Assembly: GCF_000155975.1 (NCBI RefSeq)
Contig: NZ_GG730299.1
Location: 1,830,882-1,894,881 of the forward strand
Length of the DNA: 64,000 nt
Direction: 5' to 3'
DNA from: Citrobacter youngae ATCC 29220
GTDB taxonomy: Bacteria > Pseudomonadota > Gammaproteobacteria > Enterobacterales > Enterobacteriaceae
Position 1 is the stretch's first letter. Each line of letters starts with the position of its first letter. This document shows positions 28,073-38,188 of this stretch, one piece after another. The notes beneath the pieces were generated by a model. It saw only the letters and a program-made list of their open reading frames with translations, had not been told where the DNA came from and did not search any database. Made by a program: the position numbers and the translations under genes.

Positions 28073-28098
28073 GCAGGCGGCTGCTACCGCCTGCTTTT
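28073..28098 (+). terminator. Terminator of mgsA
   Basis: An 8-bp stem GCAGGCGG/CCGCCTGC with a six-base loop is followed by TTTT, just before the convergent helD stop. Confidence 0.85.
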
Positions 28099-30152
28099 CA
28101 GGGTTTTCGGGCAACCGGGACATCCAGTCGCTTAAGCTCATCAACAAAACACGAGGGTGTTTCTTTATTAAACAGCAACCATACCCTATGCCGCGCACGC
28201 GTTAGCGCCACGTACAGCAACCGCCGCTCTTCGGCATCCGGAAAATCTTCCACCGCCGGGAGCAGCGCCTCTTCCATAATCGATTCGCGGGCTGGTGCCG
28301 GAAAACCGTCATTCCCCTCGTGAAGCCCCACGACAATAACGTAGTCCGCCTGCTGCCCTTTACTGGCATGGATTGTCATAAAATCCAGTTGTAGCTTAGG
28401 CCAACGGGTGGCCGCTTTCTCCAGGCTGGCAGGTTTCAGATGATGGTATCGCGCCAGCACCAGAATCCTCTCTTCTGCTTTCACAAAACCGGAGAGCTTA
28501 TCCAGCAGCAGATCCAGCTGGTTTTCATCAAGCAATGTGACCGCTTTTTTATCGCCGGTCGTCAGGCTGTTGAGCGGTTTCGTAAGCTGATGTGGGTTCT
28601 GCTGGATAAACTGATTGGCGACTTCACCAATACGGCTATTAAAACGGTAAGTCGTATCCAGATGACAACGATCGCCCTCGCCAAAGTTTTGCTGGAACGC
28701 GGTGGTCAGTGAAAGTTGCGCCCCGCTAAACCGGTAAATAGCCTGCCAGTCATCGCCTACGGCAAACAGCGTAGTCTGCGAATTTTGCTTGCGTAGCGCG
28801 GCTAACAAGGCGGCGCGCTGAGGAGAAATATCCTGAAATTCATCAACCAGAATATGCTTCCAGGGGCTGATAAACCGTCCTTTTTCCAGAATAACAATGG
28901 CCTGATGGATTAACCCGGAAAAATCGACGGCATTCTCATCCTTCAGAGCGCTCTTCCAGGCTTTGAGCAGCGGCGCCATTAGCTTTATGCGTTTACTGAA
29001 CAGGTCGCGGATCTCTTCCGGAGCATTGGCAATCATCTCCGCCTGCGCTCCGCCATGCATACGCATCAGGCTAACCCAGCGATCCAGTCGGGAGGCCAAA
29101 CGACGCTGTAGCTTTTCGTCATCCCAGAAGTTTCCTTCGGGTACAGACCACTGCATCTCTTCTTCCAGCCATTGTCGCCAGCCTTTGGCCTGCGCCTTTT
29201 TCTCACTGCACTGCTGACGCCAGGTAGTAACAAACAGTTTGTTGCGAGCAACGGCGTCATTTTCAAGCTTGCTAACCGTTGGGACTTTTTTACTGCCCTG
29301 CGAAATGATATGCAGCGCCAGTGAATGAAACGTCCGCGCGGTCACTTCATCCGTATTCAGACGTTCACGGATGCGGTCGTCCATCTCCTGAGCCGCTTTA
29401 CGACCGAACGCCAGCAGCAGAATTTGTTCCGCCGCCGCCTCGCCTCGCGCCAACAGCCAGCCCGCACGGGCGACAAGAACAGATGTTTTGCCGCTTCCCG
29501 CCCCTGCAAGCACCAATAATGATTGTTCACCGTTCACCACCGCGCGCGCCTGAGCCGGGTTCAGCGGCGAAGATTCGATCCGCTGGAAAAACTCGGCATG
29601 CTCCGCCAGCATCGCATCGGTATACGCCTGATTATGCTGTAAACGACAGGCTTCGATATCCTTCAACCATGCCTGGCATTGGCGTAACGCGTCACGACAA
29701 TTTTCAAATTCTTCCAGACGATGGACGGGTAGCGGCAGCGCCGCAAAGGCACGGAGGATCTGCTGTTGCAAGCCAGAGGTTTGGCTGCGCGTCAGCCATT
29801 TATTTTCACTCGTTCGGGCCGCAATCGCATCCAGCTGTTGCTGTAGCACTCCTGCAGCCACCTCACTCATTTCCTGGCTCCACTGCTGCCAGAGCGTATT
29901 TAAATGGTGATGGAAGCGTTGGGTCTCCGTCCACTCTGTGCCGTGAAGCCGAACCACCTTATCATCGGGAAGCACAAACTCCAGCTCGCCCCACACCAGT
30001 CCTCGTTTGCAATGAATAGCCAGTAACTGGTTGAAGGGAATAAGATACTCGTGACGATCGCCGGAAACTTTAATTCCGGCATTGAGAATAACGGCCCTGT
30101 CGTAAGGGTGCTGCGCCAGACGTTTTCCAAGAGAAGTAGCTTTCAGTTCCAT
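28098..30152 (-). CDS. helD: DNA helicase IV HelD
   Basis: A 3'-5' superfamily I helicase of 684 residues, related to UvrD/Rep with an enterobacterial N-terminal extension; it acts in RecF-pathway recombination. Walker A is LVLAGAGSGKTS (about residues 210-221). The Walker B region is HILVDEFQDISPQR, and motif VI is LLYVALTRARHRVW. The start MELKATSLGK at 30152 is chosen to match the conserved N terminus; the frame is open for 33 more codons upstream but reaches into the divergent yccF promoter. Confidence 0.96.
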   Translation of the reverse strand: MELKATSLGKRLAQHPYDRAVILNAGIKVSGDRHEYLIPFNQLLAIHCKRGLVWGELEFVLPDDKVVRLHGTEWTETQRFHHHLNTLWQQWSQEMSEVAAGVLQQQLDAIAARTSENKWLTRSQTSGLQQQILRAFAALPLPVHRLEEFENCRDALRQCQAWLKDIEACRLQHNQAYTDAMLAEHAEFFQRIESSPLNPAQARAVVNGEQSLLVLAGAGSGKTSVLVARAGWLLARGEAAAEQILLLAFGRKAAQEMDDRIRERLNTDEVTARTFHSLALHIISQGSKKVPTVSKLENDAVARNKLFVTTWRQQCSEKKAQAKGWRQWLEEEMQWSVPEGNFWDDEKLQRRLASRLDRWVSLMRMHGGAQAEMIANAPEEIRDLFSKRIKLMAPLLKAWKSALKDENAVDFSGLIHQAIVILEKGRFISPWKHILVDEFQDISPQRAALLAALRKQNSQTTLFAVGDDWQAIYRFSGAQLSLTTAFQQNFGEGDRCHLDTTYRFNSRIGEVANQFIQQNPHQLTKPLNSLTTGDKKAVTLLDENQLDLLLDKLSGFVKAEERILVLARYHHLKPASLEKAATRWPKLQLDFMTIHASKGQQADYVIVVGLHEGNDGFPAPARESIMEEALLPAVEDFPDAEERRLLYVALTRARHRVWLLFNKETPSCFVDELKRLDVPVARKP

Positions 30153-30277
30153 AAGACTCAAGCGGATCCACACGAAGAGATTTGCATACCAGTGTAACCG
30201 CCAGAGAAAACGTGCTCCAGCCCAAAAAAACGTTACAATTGCCGAATTCACAGAAAACCAGAGTTAATCGAGGGTTT

Positions 30278-30724
30278 ATGCGTACTGTTCTGAATATTTT
30301 AAATTTTGTGCTGGGCGGGTTCGCCACCACCTTAGCCTGGCTTTTGGCTACGCTGGTCAGCATTGTGCTTATTTTTACTTTACCCTTGACCCGTTCATGC
30401 TGGGAGATAACCCGACTCTCGCTGTTCCCCTATGGCAACGAAGCAATTCATGTCGATGAACTTAATCCGGCGGGGAAAAACGTGCTGCTTAATACCGGTG
30501 GCACATTGCTCAATATTTTCTGGCTGATTTTCTTCGGCTGGTGGCTGTGCCTGATGCACATCGTCTCCGGCATTGCCCAGTGCTTTACGATTATTGGCAT
30601 TCCGGTTGGCATCGCGAACTTTAAAATTGCCGCCATTGCACTCTGGCCGGTGGGTCGCCGGGTGGTTTCAGTCGAAGTTGCCCGCGCCGCGCGTGAAGCT
30701 AATGCGCGTCGTCGCTTTGAATAA
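30278..30724 (+). CDS. yccF: Inner-membrane protein YccF
   Basis: A 148-residue YccF-domain membrane protein with hydrophobic segments at about residues 8-35 and 70-115. The duplicated motif PLTRSCWEITRLSLFPYGNEA / ALWPVGRRVV is typical of DUF307. The ATG has GAGGG directly upstream; earlier in-frame codons lie in the divergent promoter region. It is the first gene of the yccF-yccS pair, with 18 bases between them. Function unknown. Confidence 0.94.
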   Translation: MRTVLNILNFVLGGFATTLAWLLATLVSIVLIFTLPLTRSCWEITRLSLFPYGNEAIHVDELNPAGKNVLLNTGGTLLNIFWLIFFGWWLCLMHIVSGIAQCFTIIGIPVGIANFKIAAIALWPVGRRVVSVEVARAAREANARRRFE

Positions 30725-30742
30725 TCAGGACTAAAGGCCTTT

Positions 30743-32896
30743 ATGTTAAGTCCTCTGCTCAAACGTTATACCTGGAACAGCACCTGGCTGTATTACGTGC
30801 GCATTTTTATCGCGCTTTGTGGCACAACAGCGCTGCCCTGGTGGCTGGGCGATGTTAAGCTGACCATCCCGCTTACGCTGGGTATGGTCGCTGCCGCACT
30901 GACCGACCTGGACGATCGCCTCGCTGGCCGACTGCGCAATTTGATCATCACGCTGGTGTGCTTTTTTATTGCCTCGGCCTCGGTCGAACTGCTCTTCCCA
31001 TGGCCATGGCTGTTTGCCATTGGGTTAACGCTGTCCACCAGCGGCTTCATTCTGCTGGGGGGGTTAGGCCAGCGCTATGCAACCATCGCCTTTGGCGCGT
31101 TGCTGATCGCCATATACACCATGCTGGGAACGTCGCTTTACGATCAGTGGTATCAGCAGCCGATCCTGCTGCTCGCTGGCGCTATCTGGTACAACCTTCT
31201 GACGCTGACCGGCCATCTCCTGTTCCCCATCCGCCCGCTGCAGGACAACCTGGCGCGGAGCTACGAACAGTTAGCGCATTACCTGGAGCTGAAGTCACGC
31301 CTTTTTGATCCCGACATTGAAGATGAAAGCCAGGCGCCGTTATATGATTTGGCCCTCGCGAATGGGCAACTCATGGCGACGCTAAACCAAACCAAGGTAT
31401 CGTTACTGACTCGCCTGCGCGGCGACCGCGGACAGCGGGGAACGCGTCGCACGCTACATTACTATTTTGTGGCGCAGGATATTCACGAACGCGCCAGCTC
31501 CTCACATATTCAGTATCAAACTCTACGCGACCATTTTCGTCACAGCGACGTGATGTTCCGCTTTCAGCGCTTGATGTCGATGCAGGGGCAAGCCTGTACC
31601 CAGCTGTCCCGCTGTATTTTATTACGCACGCCTTACCAGCACGATCCGCACTTTGAGCGCGTCTTCACGCATATAGATGCCGCACTGGATCGTATGCGTG
31701 CGAGCGGTGCGCCTGCAGACCTGCTCAACACGCTGGGATTTTTGCTCTCAAACCTGCGGGCCATCGACGCCCAACTGGCCACCATCGAGTCCGAACAGGC
31801 CCAGGTACTGTCGCGTAATGAGTCTGAAAATCAGCTTGCCGATGACAGTCCGCATGGGTTCAGTGATATCTGGTTGCGCCTGAGCCGTAATTTCACGCCT
31901 GAGTCCGCCCTGTTTCGCCATGCGGTTCGCATGTCACTGGTGCTTTGTGTTGGCTACGCCATCATCCAGGTTACCGGGATGAACCACGGATACTGGATCC
32001 TGCTGACCAGTCTGTTTGTCTGTCAGCCGAACTACAACGCCACCCGACATCGCCTGGCGCTAAGGATTATCGGCACACTGGTGGGGATCGCCATTGGTTT
32101 GCCTATTCTGTGGTTCGTTCCCTCTCTGGAAGGGCAGTTGATACTTTTGGTGATCACTGGCGTACTGTTTTTTGCCTTTCGCAACGTCCAGTATGCGCAC
32201 GCCACGATGTTTATCACCCTGCTGGTACTGCTGTGCTTTAACCTGCTCGGCGAAGGTTTCGAAGTTGCGCTGCCACGCGTCATCGATACGCTGATAGGGT
32301 GTGCCATCGCCTGGGCTGCCGTCAGTTTTATCTGGCCGGACTGGCGTTTCCGCAACCTACCGCGGGTCATAGAACGGGCCACTGACGCCAACTGTCGTTA
32401 CCTCGATGCTATTCTCGAACAATATCATCAGGGTCGCGATAATCGCATGGCCTACCGTATCGCCCGTCGTGACGCGCACAATCGTGACGCAGAGCTGGCC
32501 TCTGTGGTGTCGAACATGTCGAGTGAGCCCGATGTCACGGCCCAAACGCGCGAAACGGCGTTTCGCTTGCTGTGCCTCAACCACACGTTTACCAGCTACA
32601 TTTCCGCTCTGGGCGCACATCGCGAACAGTTAACCAATCCGGAGGTTCTGGCACTACTGGATGATGCCGTCTGCTACGTTGACGATGCGCTTCATTATCA
32701 ACCTGCTGACGAACAGCGCGTCCACCAGGCCCTGGAGGGGCTGAAGCATCGAATTCAGCATCTTGAGCCACGCCCGGACAGTAAAGAACCGCTGGTTGTA
32801 CAGCAAGTTGGGCTATTGATAGCACTGCTCCCGGAAATCCGGCGATTGCAGCAGCAAATTGCCGTACTGCCTTCTAATACCCCGGTTCCGGCGTAA
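30743..32896 (+). CDS. yccS: FUSC-family inner-membrane protein YccS
   Basis: A 717-residue membrane protein with two hydrophobic blocks (about residues 15-150 and 395-520) separated by a large cytoplasmic region and followed by a soluble tail. This is the layout of aromatic-acid exporter/fusaric-acid-resistance-like (FUSC) proteins such as AaeB. Conserved motif GYWILLTSLFVCQPNYNATR opens the second block. Transport substrate unknown. Its 3' end overlaps the convergent tfoX by 23 bases. Confidence 0.94.
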   Translation: MLSPLLKRYTWNSTWLYYVRIFIALCGTTALPWWLGDVKLTIPLTLGMVAAALTDLDDRLAGRLRNLIITLVCFFIASASVELLFPWPWLFAIGLTLSTSGFILLGGLGQRYATIAFGALLIAIYTMLGTSLYDQWYQQPILLLAGAIWYNLLTLTGHLLFPIRPLQDNLARSYEQLAHYLELKSRLFDPDIEDESQAPLYDLALANGQLMATLNQTKVSLLTRLRGDRGQRGTRRTLHYYFVAQDIHERASSSHIQYQTLRDHFRHSDVMFRFQRLMSMQGQACTQLSRCILLRTPYQHDPHFERVFTHIDAALDRMRASGAPADLLNTLGFLLSNLRAIDAQLATIESEQAQVLSRNESENQLADDSPHGFSDIWLRLSRNFTPESALFRHAVRMSLVLCVGYAIIQVTGMNHGYWILLTSLFVCQPNYNATRHRLALRIIGTLVGIAIGLPILWFVPSLEGQLILLVITGVLFFAFRNVQYAHATMFITLLVLLCFNLLGEGFEVALPRVIDTLIGCAIAWAAVSFIWPDWRFRNLPRVIERATDANCRYLDAILEQYHQGRDNRMAYRIARRDAHNRDAELASVVSNMSSEPDVTAQTRETAFRLLCLNHTFTSYISALGAHREQLTNPEVLALLDDAVCYVDDALHYQPADEQRVHQALEGLKHRIQHLEPRPDSKEPLVVQQVGLLIALLPEIRRLQQQIAVLPSNTPVPA

Positions 32897-33488
32897 GAGA
32901 ACTTACCCACTCCACCAGCTCCTGGCGACGGACCGCCGGGAGCGCGGCTTCATGTACCCCGCCGACCGCCCCTTCGAGGGCATAAAGTGTTTTTACCGTC
33001 AGGGCTGGATTATTTTGTCGTAGTTTCAGCCAGCACATTTGGGCGCCCAACGTCCGCAGCGTTCCCTCATCTTTAATTCCTGCTTCATTGAGCAGCGTTT
33101 CCAGATGAAACGTCATGTTAGGTAACTCCCGCAGGCGATGTTGAGCAAACCGGCTCTGTTTTTCCTTAACTGCAGCATCCAGCGAGTATCGTGATAGCGA
33201 CACCAGCTGCTGCTGGTTTTGCCACAGCGCATCATTCACCTGGTAATAGTTGAGAACAACCGGGCGCCCGCGCTTTATAAATGTCAGCCAGACAGGAGAA
33301 TTTTTTGCACAGTACTGTACGCTCTGCTCGCAGGCCCGAAGATATAACTCACCTTTCGCAACCATGGCGAAGACCGTATCGCCAACCGTCAGACTGTAGC
33401 TGCCAAACAGTGAGCGATAGTTAATGGTTCCCAGAGAGGCCAAATATTCTTGTGATTTATAGATCCTGGCATAAGAAAGTTCTTTCAT
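32874..33488 (-). CDS. tfoX: Competence regulator Sxy/TfoX
   Basis: Co-activator required with CRP at CRP-S promoters of DNA-uptake genes. The 204 residues comprise a TfoX N-terminal domain (YRSLFGSYSLTVGDTVFAMV) and a C-terminal TfoX_C helix-hairpin-helix-like domain (ELPNMTFHLETLLNEAGIKDEG). In E. coli the protein has 209 residues. It is divergent from sulA with about 215 bases between starts. The 3' end overlaps yccS. Confidence 0.95.
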   Translation of the reverse strand: MKELSYARIYKSQEYLASLGTINYRSLFGSYSLTVGDTVFAMVAKGELYLRACEQSVQYCAKNSPVWLTFIKRGRPVVLNYYQVNDALWQNQQQLVSLSRYSLDAAVKEKQSRFAQHRLRELPNMTFHLETLLNEAGIKDEGTLRTLGAQMCWLKLRQNNPALTVKTLYALEGAVGGVHEAALPAVRRQELVEWVSSLTPEPGY

Positions 33489-33663
33489 AAAAATCCTTTT
33501 AAATCATAACGTAAGCAAATGATTTTCAGTAGCGGATCCGTTAATGACGAAAATAGGCAACTTATTCGTAGGGGGCAAGATGAATTTTATTTTTCCCCTG
33601 ACTACGACTAAAAATTGCGAACCTGTTTCCGAAAATAAGGTTGATCTTTGTTGATAGCAGGGT

Positions 33664-33683
33664 TACTGTATATCCATACAGTA
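33664..33683. promoter_or_regulatory. LexA (SOS) box of sulA
   Basis: The 20-bp palindrome TACTGTATATCCATACAGTA contains CTGT-N8-ACAG at 33666-33681, a near-ideal LexA operator. It lies 22 bases before the sulA start, so binding would cover the promoter. Confidence 0.97.
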
Positions 33684-33704
33684 ACTCACAGGGCTGGATT
33701 GATT

Positions 33705-34214
33705 ATGTACACTTCAGGCTATGCAAATCGTTCTTCGTCGTTCTCTTCCGCATCAAGCAGCATTGCGCGCGTTTCCTCAGAGAACGCAACCGCTGGGCTT
33801 ATCAGTGAAGTTGTCTATCGCGAGGACCAGCCCATGATGACGCAGCTACTGCTGCTTCCCCTGCTGCAACAGTTAGGGCAGCAATCACGCTGGCAGCTGT
33901 GGCTGACGCCTCAACAAAAATTAAGCCGGGAGTGGGTGCAGTCAGCCGGGCTTCCATTGACAAAAGTGATGCAGATTAGCCAACTCTCCCCCTGCAATAC
34001 GCTGGAATCGATGGTTCGTGCGCTGCGCACAGGTAATTACAGCGTCGTTATCGGCTGGCTGGCAGAAGAGTTAACGGAAGATGAACATGCCGAACTGGTA
34101 AAAGCGGCTGATGAAGGTAATGCCATGGGATTTATCATGCGTCCTGTTCGCGCACAATCACTTGCGGGGAGACAGCATTCCGGGCTAAAAATTCACTCGA
34201 ATTTGTATCATTGA
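33705..34214 (+). CDS. sulA: SOS cell-division inhibitor SulA
   Basis: Binds FtsZ and blocks septation after DNA damage; removed by Lon. The 169 residues match the E. coli length. The N-terminal tail rich in Ser is variable. The FtsZ-interacting core ([34 protein letters not shown]) is intact, and the C terminus ends in HSNLYH, with the terminal His and Tyr that Lon recognises. The frame is open upstream, but ATG 33705 lies just after the LexA box and gives the conserved [10 protein letters not shown] start. Confidence 0.97.
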   Translation: MYTSGYANRSSSFSSASSSIARVSSENATAGLISEVVYREDQPMMTQLLLLPLLQQLGQQSRWQLWLTPQQKLSREWVQSAGLPLTKVMQISQLSPCNTLESMVRALRTGNYSVVIGWLAEELTEDEHAELVKAADEGNAMGFIMRPVRAQSLAGRQHSGLKIHSNLYH

Positions 34215-34571
34215 GTAAAATTAGGATTTATCCTGGAATTTTTTTTGCTGTTCCAATTTGCCTTTGAGCTTTAACGCGTTTTCCGTCCGAACGCCTGTCG
34301 GAAGCGGTTTTCAGGAAATCCTCAGTTCATTTATTCATCCATAATTGTTAAATATTATGTATACAAGACTTTTTTTTTCATATGCCTGACGGACTTCACA
34401 CTTGTAAGTTTTCAACTACGTTGTAGACTTTACATCGCCAGGGGTGCTCGGCGTAAGCCGCAGATATCGGTAGAGTAACTATTGAACTGGTCCCCGGGTG
34501 AAGGATTTAACCGTGTTATCTCTCTTCGGAGATATTCATGGCGAATTTTGGATGATAACGAGGCGCAAAAA
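34215..34571 (+). promoter_or_regulatory. sulA-ompA intergenic region with ompA promoter and long 5' leader
   Basis: The ompA promoter is visible as TTGTAA (34402-34407), a 16-base spacer and TAGACT (34424-34429). This places the transcript start near 34438 and gives a leader of about 134 bases, as in E. coli. Such a leader stabilises ompA mRNA, and MicA sRNA pairs near the start codon in relatives. The stretch 34215-34400 is AT-rich and holds no gene that I can see; a weak hairpin plus T-run at 34222-34247 may end sulA. Confidence 0.75.
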
Positions 34572-35630
34572 ATGAAAAAGACAGCTATCGCAATTGCAGT
34601 GGCACTGGCTGGTTTCGCTACCGTGGCGCAGGCCGCTCCGAAAGATAACACCTGGTACGCTGGTGCTAAACTGGGCTGGTCTCAGTACCATGATATTGGC
34701 AACAACCAGATCAACAACGCCGGTCCTACCCACGAAAGCCAACTGGGTGCTGGTGCGTTCGGTGGTTATCAGGTTAACCCGTATGTAGGTTTCGAAATGG
34801 GTTATGACTGGTTAGGTCGTATGCCGTACAAAGGCTACACTGACGAGACTCACAACAACGGCGCTTTCAAAGCTCAGGGCGTTCAGCTGACCGCTAAACT
34901 GGGTTACCCAATCACTGACGATCTGGACGTTTATACCCGTCTGGGTGGTATGGTTTGGCGTGCAGACGCTAAAAACAACACTGGCTTCAAAGACCACGAC
35001 ACTGGCGTATCCCCAGTATTCGCTGGTGGCGTAGAGTATGCAATTACTCCTGAAATCGCTACCCGTCTGGAATACCAGTGGACCAACAACATCGGTGATG
35101 CAAACACCGTTGGCGGTCGTCCGGATAACGGTCTGTTAAGCGTTGGTGTTTCTTACCGTTTCGGCCAGCAGGAAGAAGCAGCTCCAGTAGTTGTTGCTCC
35201 GGCTCCGGCTCCAGAAGTACAGACCAAGCACTTCACTCTGAAGTCTGACGTTCTGTTCAACTTCAACAAAGCAACTCTGAAACCAGAAGGCCAGCAGGCT
35301 CTGGACCAGATGTACAGCCAGCTGAGCAACCTGGATCCGAAAGACGGTTCCGTAGTGGTTCTGGGCTTCACTGACCGCATCGGTTCTGACGCTTACAACC
35401 AGGGTCTGTCTGAGAAACGTGCTCAGTCCGTTGTTGATTACCTGATCTCTAAAGGTATTCCTGCTGACAAAATCTCTGCACGTGGCATGGGCGAATCCAA
35501 CCCGGTTACTGGCAACACCTGTGACAACGTGAAAGCTCGCGCTGCACTGATCGACTGCCTGGCTCCGGATCGTCGCGTTGAGATCGAAGTTAAAGGTATC
35601 AAAGACGTTGTAACTCAGCCTCAGGCTTAA
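34572..35630 (+). CDS. ompA: Outer membrane protein A (OmpA)
   Basis: Major outer-membrane protein: an eight-strand barrel plus periplasmic peptidoglycan-binding domain. The 352 residues comprise a signal peptide ([21 protein letters not shown], 21 residues), barrel (to about residue 195), a Pro-Ala hinge ([14 protein letters not shown]), and an OmpA-like domain with [15 protein letters not shown] and the peptidoglycan-binding Asp and Arg in the [16 protein letters not shown] region. Codon use is strongly biased to abundant tRNAs, as for a highly expressed gene. Loop sequences, such as [14 protein letters not shown], differ from E. coli K-12, as is usual for surface loops. Confidence 0.99.
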   Translation: MKKTAIAIAVALAGFATVAQAAPKDNTWYAGAKLGWSQYHDIGNNQINNAGPTHESQLGAGAFGGYQVNPYVGFEMGYDWLGRMPYKGYTDETHNNGAFKAQGVQLTAKLGYPITDDLDVYTRLGGMVWRADAKNNTGFKDHDTGVSPVFAGGVEYAITPEIATRLEYQWTNNIGDANTVGGRPDNGLLSVGVSYRFGQQEEAAPVVVAPAPAPEVQTKHFTLKSDVLFNFNKATLKPEGQQALDQMYSQLSNLDPKDGSVVVLGFTDRIGSDAYNQGLSEKRAQSVVDYLISKGIPADKISARGMGESNPVTGNTCDNVKARAALIDCLAPDRRVEIEVKGIKDVVTQPQA

Positions 35631-35643
35631 GTTATCGTCTTAT

Positions 35644-35672
35644 AAAAAACCCCGCATTGCGGGGTTTTTTTT
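35644..35672 (+). terminator. Terminator of ompA
   Basis: The stem AAAACCCCGC/GCGGGGTTTT with an ATT loop is followed by further Ts, 13 bases after the stop codon. Confidence 0.95.
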
Positions 35673-35721
35673 CATCTGTGTTTTAATCAAAGCGCCACTA
35701 CGCCGCACATCCCCCCTGCCG

Positions 35722-36174
35722 CTACTCTTTTCCCAGCAGCGCCTGTAAATCCTGTTTTAATGTCGACATTTTATTTGCATACTTCTCTTTATGCTCCGCA
35801 TCTTCAATCAGTTGCACAATGGTTTCAGAAAGCGTTTTACCACGGCGCTGCGCAAGGCCAGCTAATCGCTGCCAAACCATAAATTCCAGATCGATAGATT
35901 TCTTTCGCGTATGCTGATGCTCAGCATTAAAATGCCGCTTGCGCCTTGCCCGTATGGTCTGTTTCATACGATTTAGCAGCGCAGGGTTCATGTGTTCTTC
36001 AATCCAGGCATTAACCCGAACCGGTTCATTTTCGAGGGTTAGCAACAAATCAACGGCTTCTTTGGCAGCGCTGGCCTCTACGTAACGGGTGATTAATTCC
36101 CCCTCACGATGCTTCTTCACCAGGTACTTCCACTTCCAACCGCTTTCAAGATTTTCAAGTTGTTGATATTTCAT
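35722..36174 (-). CDS. matP: Macrodomain Ter protein MatP
   Basis: Binds matS sites in the terminus macrodomain, bridges them, excludes MukBEF and links Ter to the divisome through ZapB. The 150 residues comprise an N-terminal helical domain, a central ribbon-helix-helix ([26 protein letters not shown], about residues 90-120) and a C-terminal coiled coil ([18 protein letters not shown]). Convergent with ompA, divergent from lonH. Confidence 0.96.
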   Translation of the reverse strand: MKYQQLENLESGWKWKYLVKKHREGELITRYVEASAAKEAVDLLLTLENEPVRVNAWIEEHMNPALLNRMKQTIRARRKRHFNAEHQHTRKKSIDLEFMVWQRLAGLAQRRGKTLSETIVQLIEDAEHKEKYANKMSTLKQDLQALLGKE

Positions 36175-36359
36175 TGCGATCTCAATGTTACCGTGTAACT
36201 CTTATCAGAATATCAGCTTTTTAGGCATCTGAAGAAAAGAATATCCAGCCTGTGAACTGCCGCGCGTCATCACATCCGTTTCACGGCGCTTTCCAGGTGT
36301 GTAGTGATGAGGGTTACGGTATAATCTCGTTTTTAACAACAGACTAAAAAACATCAACT

Positions 36360-38120
36360 TTGACCATTACGAAACTTGCATGGCGTGATCTGGTTCCTGA
36401 TACCGACAGTTATCAGGAAGTATTTGCACAGCCTCACGTCACTGACGACACCGATACCTTACTTAGTGATACTCAACCACGTTTACAATTCGCGCTAGAG
36501 CAGCTTCTTCAGCGCTGGACGACGTCCTCGTTCATGCTGGTAAAAGCGCCGGAAGAGCTTGAATACCTCAACCTTATTGCAACGGCTGCACGTCCACTGC
36601 ATACGGATGCAGGAAGCCTGACCGGGGGTCATTATGATATCTCTGGTCACACTATCCGTTATCGTGCAGCGGAAAAAGCAGAAGACAATTTTGCGACGTT
36701 GACTCAGGTGGTCAACGCTGACTGGGTTGAAGCCGAACAGCTGTTTGGCTGTCTGCGTCAGTTCAATGGCGATATTACCCTGCAGCCTGGTCTGGTACAT
36801 CAGGCGAACGGTGGGGTGCTGGTTATCTCATTACGCACGCTGCTGGCCCAACCGCTGCTGTGGATGCGCCTGAAAGCGATTGTCAGCCATGAGCGTTTTG
36901 ACTGGGTAGCTTTTGACGAGTCTCGCCCATTGCCCGTTTCCGTTCCGCCTATGCCGCTAAAACTGAAAGTGATTTTAGTTGGTGAACGTGAATCACTGGC
37001 GGATTTTCAGGACATGGAGCCCGAACTGGCAGAGCAGGCCATTTACAGCGAATTTGAAGACAACCTGCAGATAGTCGATGCGGAAACCATGACGCAGTGG
37101 TGTCAGTGGGTAACGCATACCGCCACGCGCAACAATTTGCCCTATCCCGCGCCTGACGCCTGGCAGGTTCTGATCCGCGAAGCTGTACGCTATACCGGCG
37201 AACAGGATACGTTGCCGCTTAACCCGTTGTGGATCATCCGGCAGTTCAAAGAAGTTGCCCCATTATGCGAGGGCGAAACCTGCACTGCGGAACAGTTCAG
37301 CCTGATGCTGGCGCAGCGCGAATGGCGGGAAGGATTCCTGGCCGAACGCATGCAGGATGAGATCCTGCAAGAGCAAATCCTTATCGAAACGGAAGGCGAG
37401 CGTATTGGTCAGATCAACGCCCTGTCGGTCATTGAGTTTCCCGGTCACCCTCGCGCGTTTGGGGAACCCTCACGTATCAGCTGCGTTGTGCATATTGGCG
37501 ATGGCGAATTTACGGATATTGAGCGCAAAGCCGAGCTTGGAGGAAATATTCATGCCAAGGGTATGATGATTATGCAGGCGTTTCTGATGTCTGAACTCCA
37601 GCTTGAGCAGCAAATTCCCTTCTCTGCCTCGCTGACCTTTGAGCAATCATACAGCGAAGTAGATGGCGACAGCGCGTCCATGGCGGAATTGTGCGCATTG
37701 ATTAGCGCGCTCGCCGACGTCCCTGTTAATCAAAGTATCGCCATTACCGGTTCCGTCGATCAATTTGGTCGGGCGCAACCCGTCGGTGGTCTGAACGAGA
37801 AAATTGAAGGTTTCTTCGCTATCTGCCAGCAGCGTGAGCTGACAGGCACGCAGGGCGTTATCATTCCTTCAGCTAACGTCAGACACCTGAGCCTGCAACC
37901 CGCACTGCTGCAGGCTATAGAAGAAGAAAAATTCACTATCTGGGCGGTGGACGACGTAACCGATGCGTTGCCGCTGTTATTAAATCTGGTGTGGGATGGC
38001 GAAGGTCAGACAACGCTGATGCAAACTATCCAGGAGCGCATTGCGACAGCAACGCAACAGGAAGGTCGTCACCGTTTTCCATGGCCGCTACGTTGGCTGA
38101 ACTGGATAATTCCGAACTGA
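36360..38120 (+). CDS. lonH: Lon-like protease LonH (YcbZ)
   Basis: The 586-residue protein has a Lon-type C-terminal protease domain with the catalytic dyad Ser438 (in DGDSASMAE) and Lys481 (in GGLNEKIEG). The spacing of 43 residues equals that in Lon (Ser679/Lys722). The N-terminal AAA-like region lacks a recognisable Walker A GxxxxGK, so it may be ATP-independent or only structural. It starts at TTG 36360 ([10 protein letters not shown]), as annotated in E. coli. The stop codon lies inside the FadR site of the downstream fabA. Confidence 0.94.
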   Translation: MTITKLAWRDLVPDTDSYQEVFAQPHVTDDTDTLLSDTQPRLQFALEQLLQRWTTSSFMLVKAPEELEYLNLIATAARPLHTDAGSLTGGHYDISGHTIRYRAAEKAEDNFATLTQVVNADWVEAEQLFGCLRQFNGDITLQPGLVHQANGGVLVISLRTLLAQPLLWMRLKAIVSHERFDWVAFDESRPLPVSVPPMPLKLKVILVGERESLADFQDMEPELAEQAIYSEFEDNLQIVDAETMTQWCQWVTHTATRNNLPYPAPDAWQVLIREAVRYTGEQDTLPLNPLWIIRQFKEVAPLCEGETCTAEQFSLMLAQREWREGFLAERMQDEILQEQILIETEGERIGQINALSVIEFPGHPRAFGEPSRISCVVHIGDGEFTDIERKAELGGNIHAKGMMIMQAFLMSELQLEQQIPFSASLTFEQSYSEVDGDSASMAELCALISALADVPVNQSIAITGSVDQFGRAQPVGGLNEKIEGFFAICQQRELTGTQGVIIPSANVRHLSLQPALLQAIEEEKFTIWAVDDVTDALPLLLNLVWDGEGQTTLMQTIQERIATATQQEGRHRFPWPLRWLNWIIPN

Positions 38121-38150
38121 TCGGACTTGTTCAGCGTACACGTGTTAGCT
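38115..38150 (+). promoter_or_regulatory. FadR and FabR sites of fabA
   Basis: Bases 38115-38134 (AACTGATCGGACTTGTTCAG) resemble the FadR palindrome, through which FadR activates fabA. Bases 38133-38150 (AGCGTACACGTGTTAGCT) form the FabR palindrome. Both agree with the E. coli fabA promoter, and the FadR site covers the lonH stop codon (38118-38120). Confidence 0.8.
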
Positions 38151-38188
38151 ATCCTGCGTGCTTCAATAAAATAAGGCTTACAGAGAAC

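Noticed and set aside
29321..30019. A 232-codon open frame antisense to helD
   Set aside because: Pro/Arg-rich shadow frame within the well-conserved helD gene; no motif or supporting promoter.
33489..33663. A riboswitch-like leader between tfoX and sulA
   Set aside because: tfoX leaders can be structured, but I could not find a strong, specific stem here beyond the LexA palindrome.
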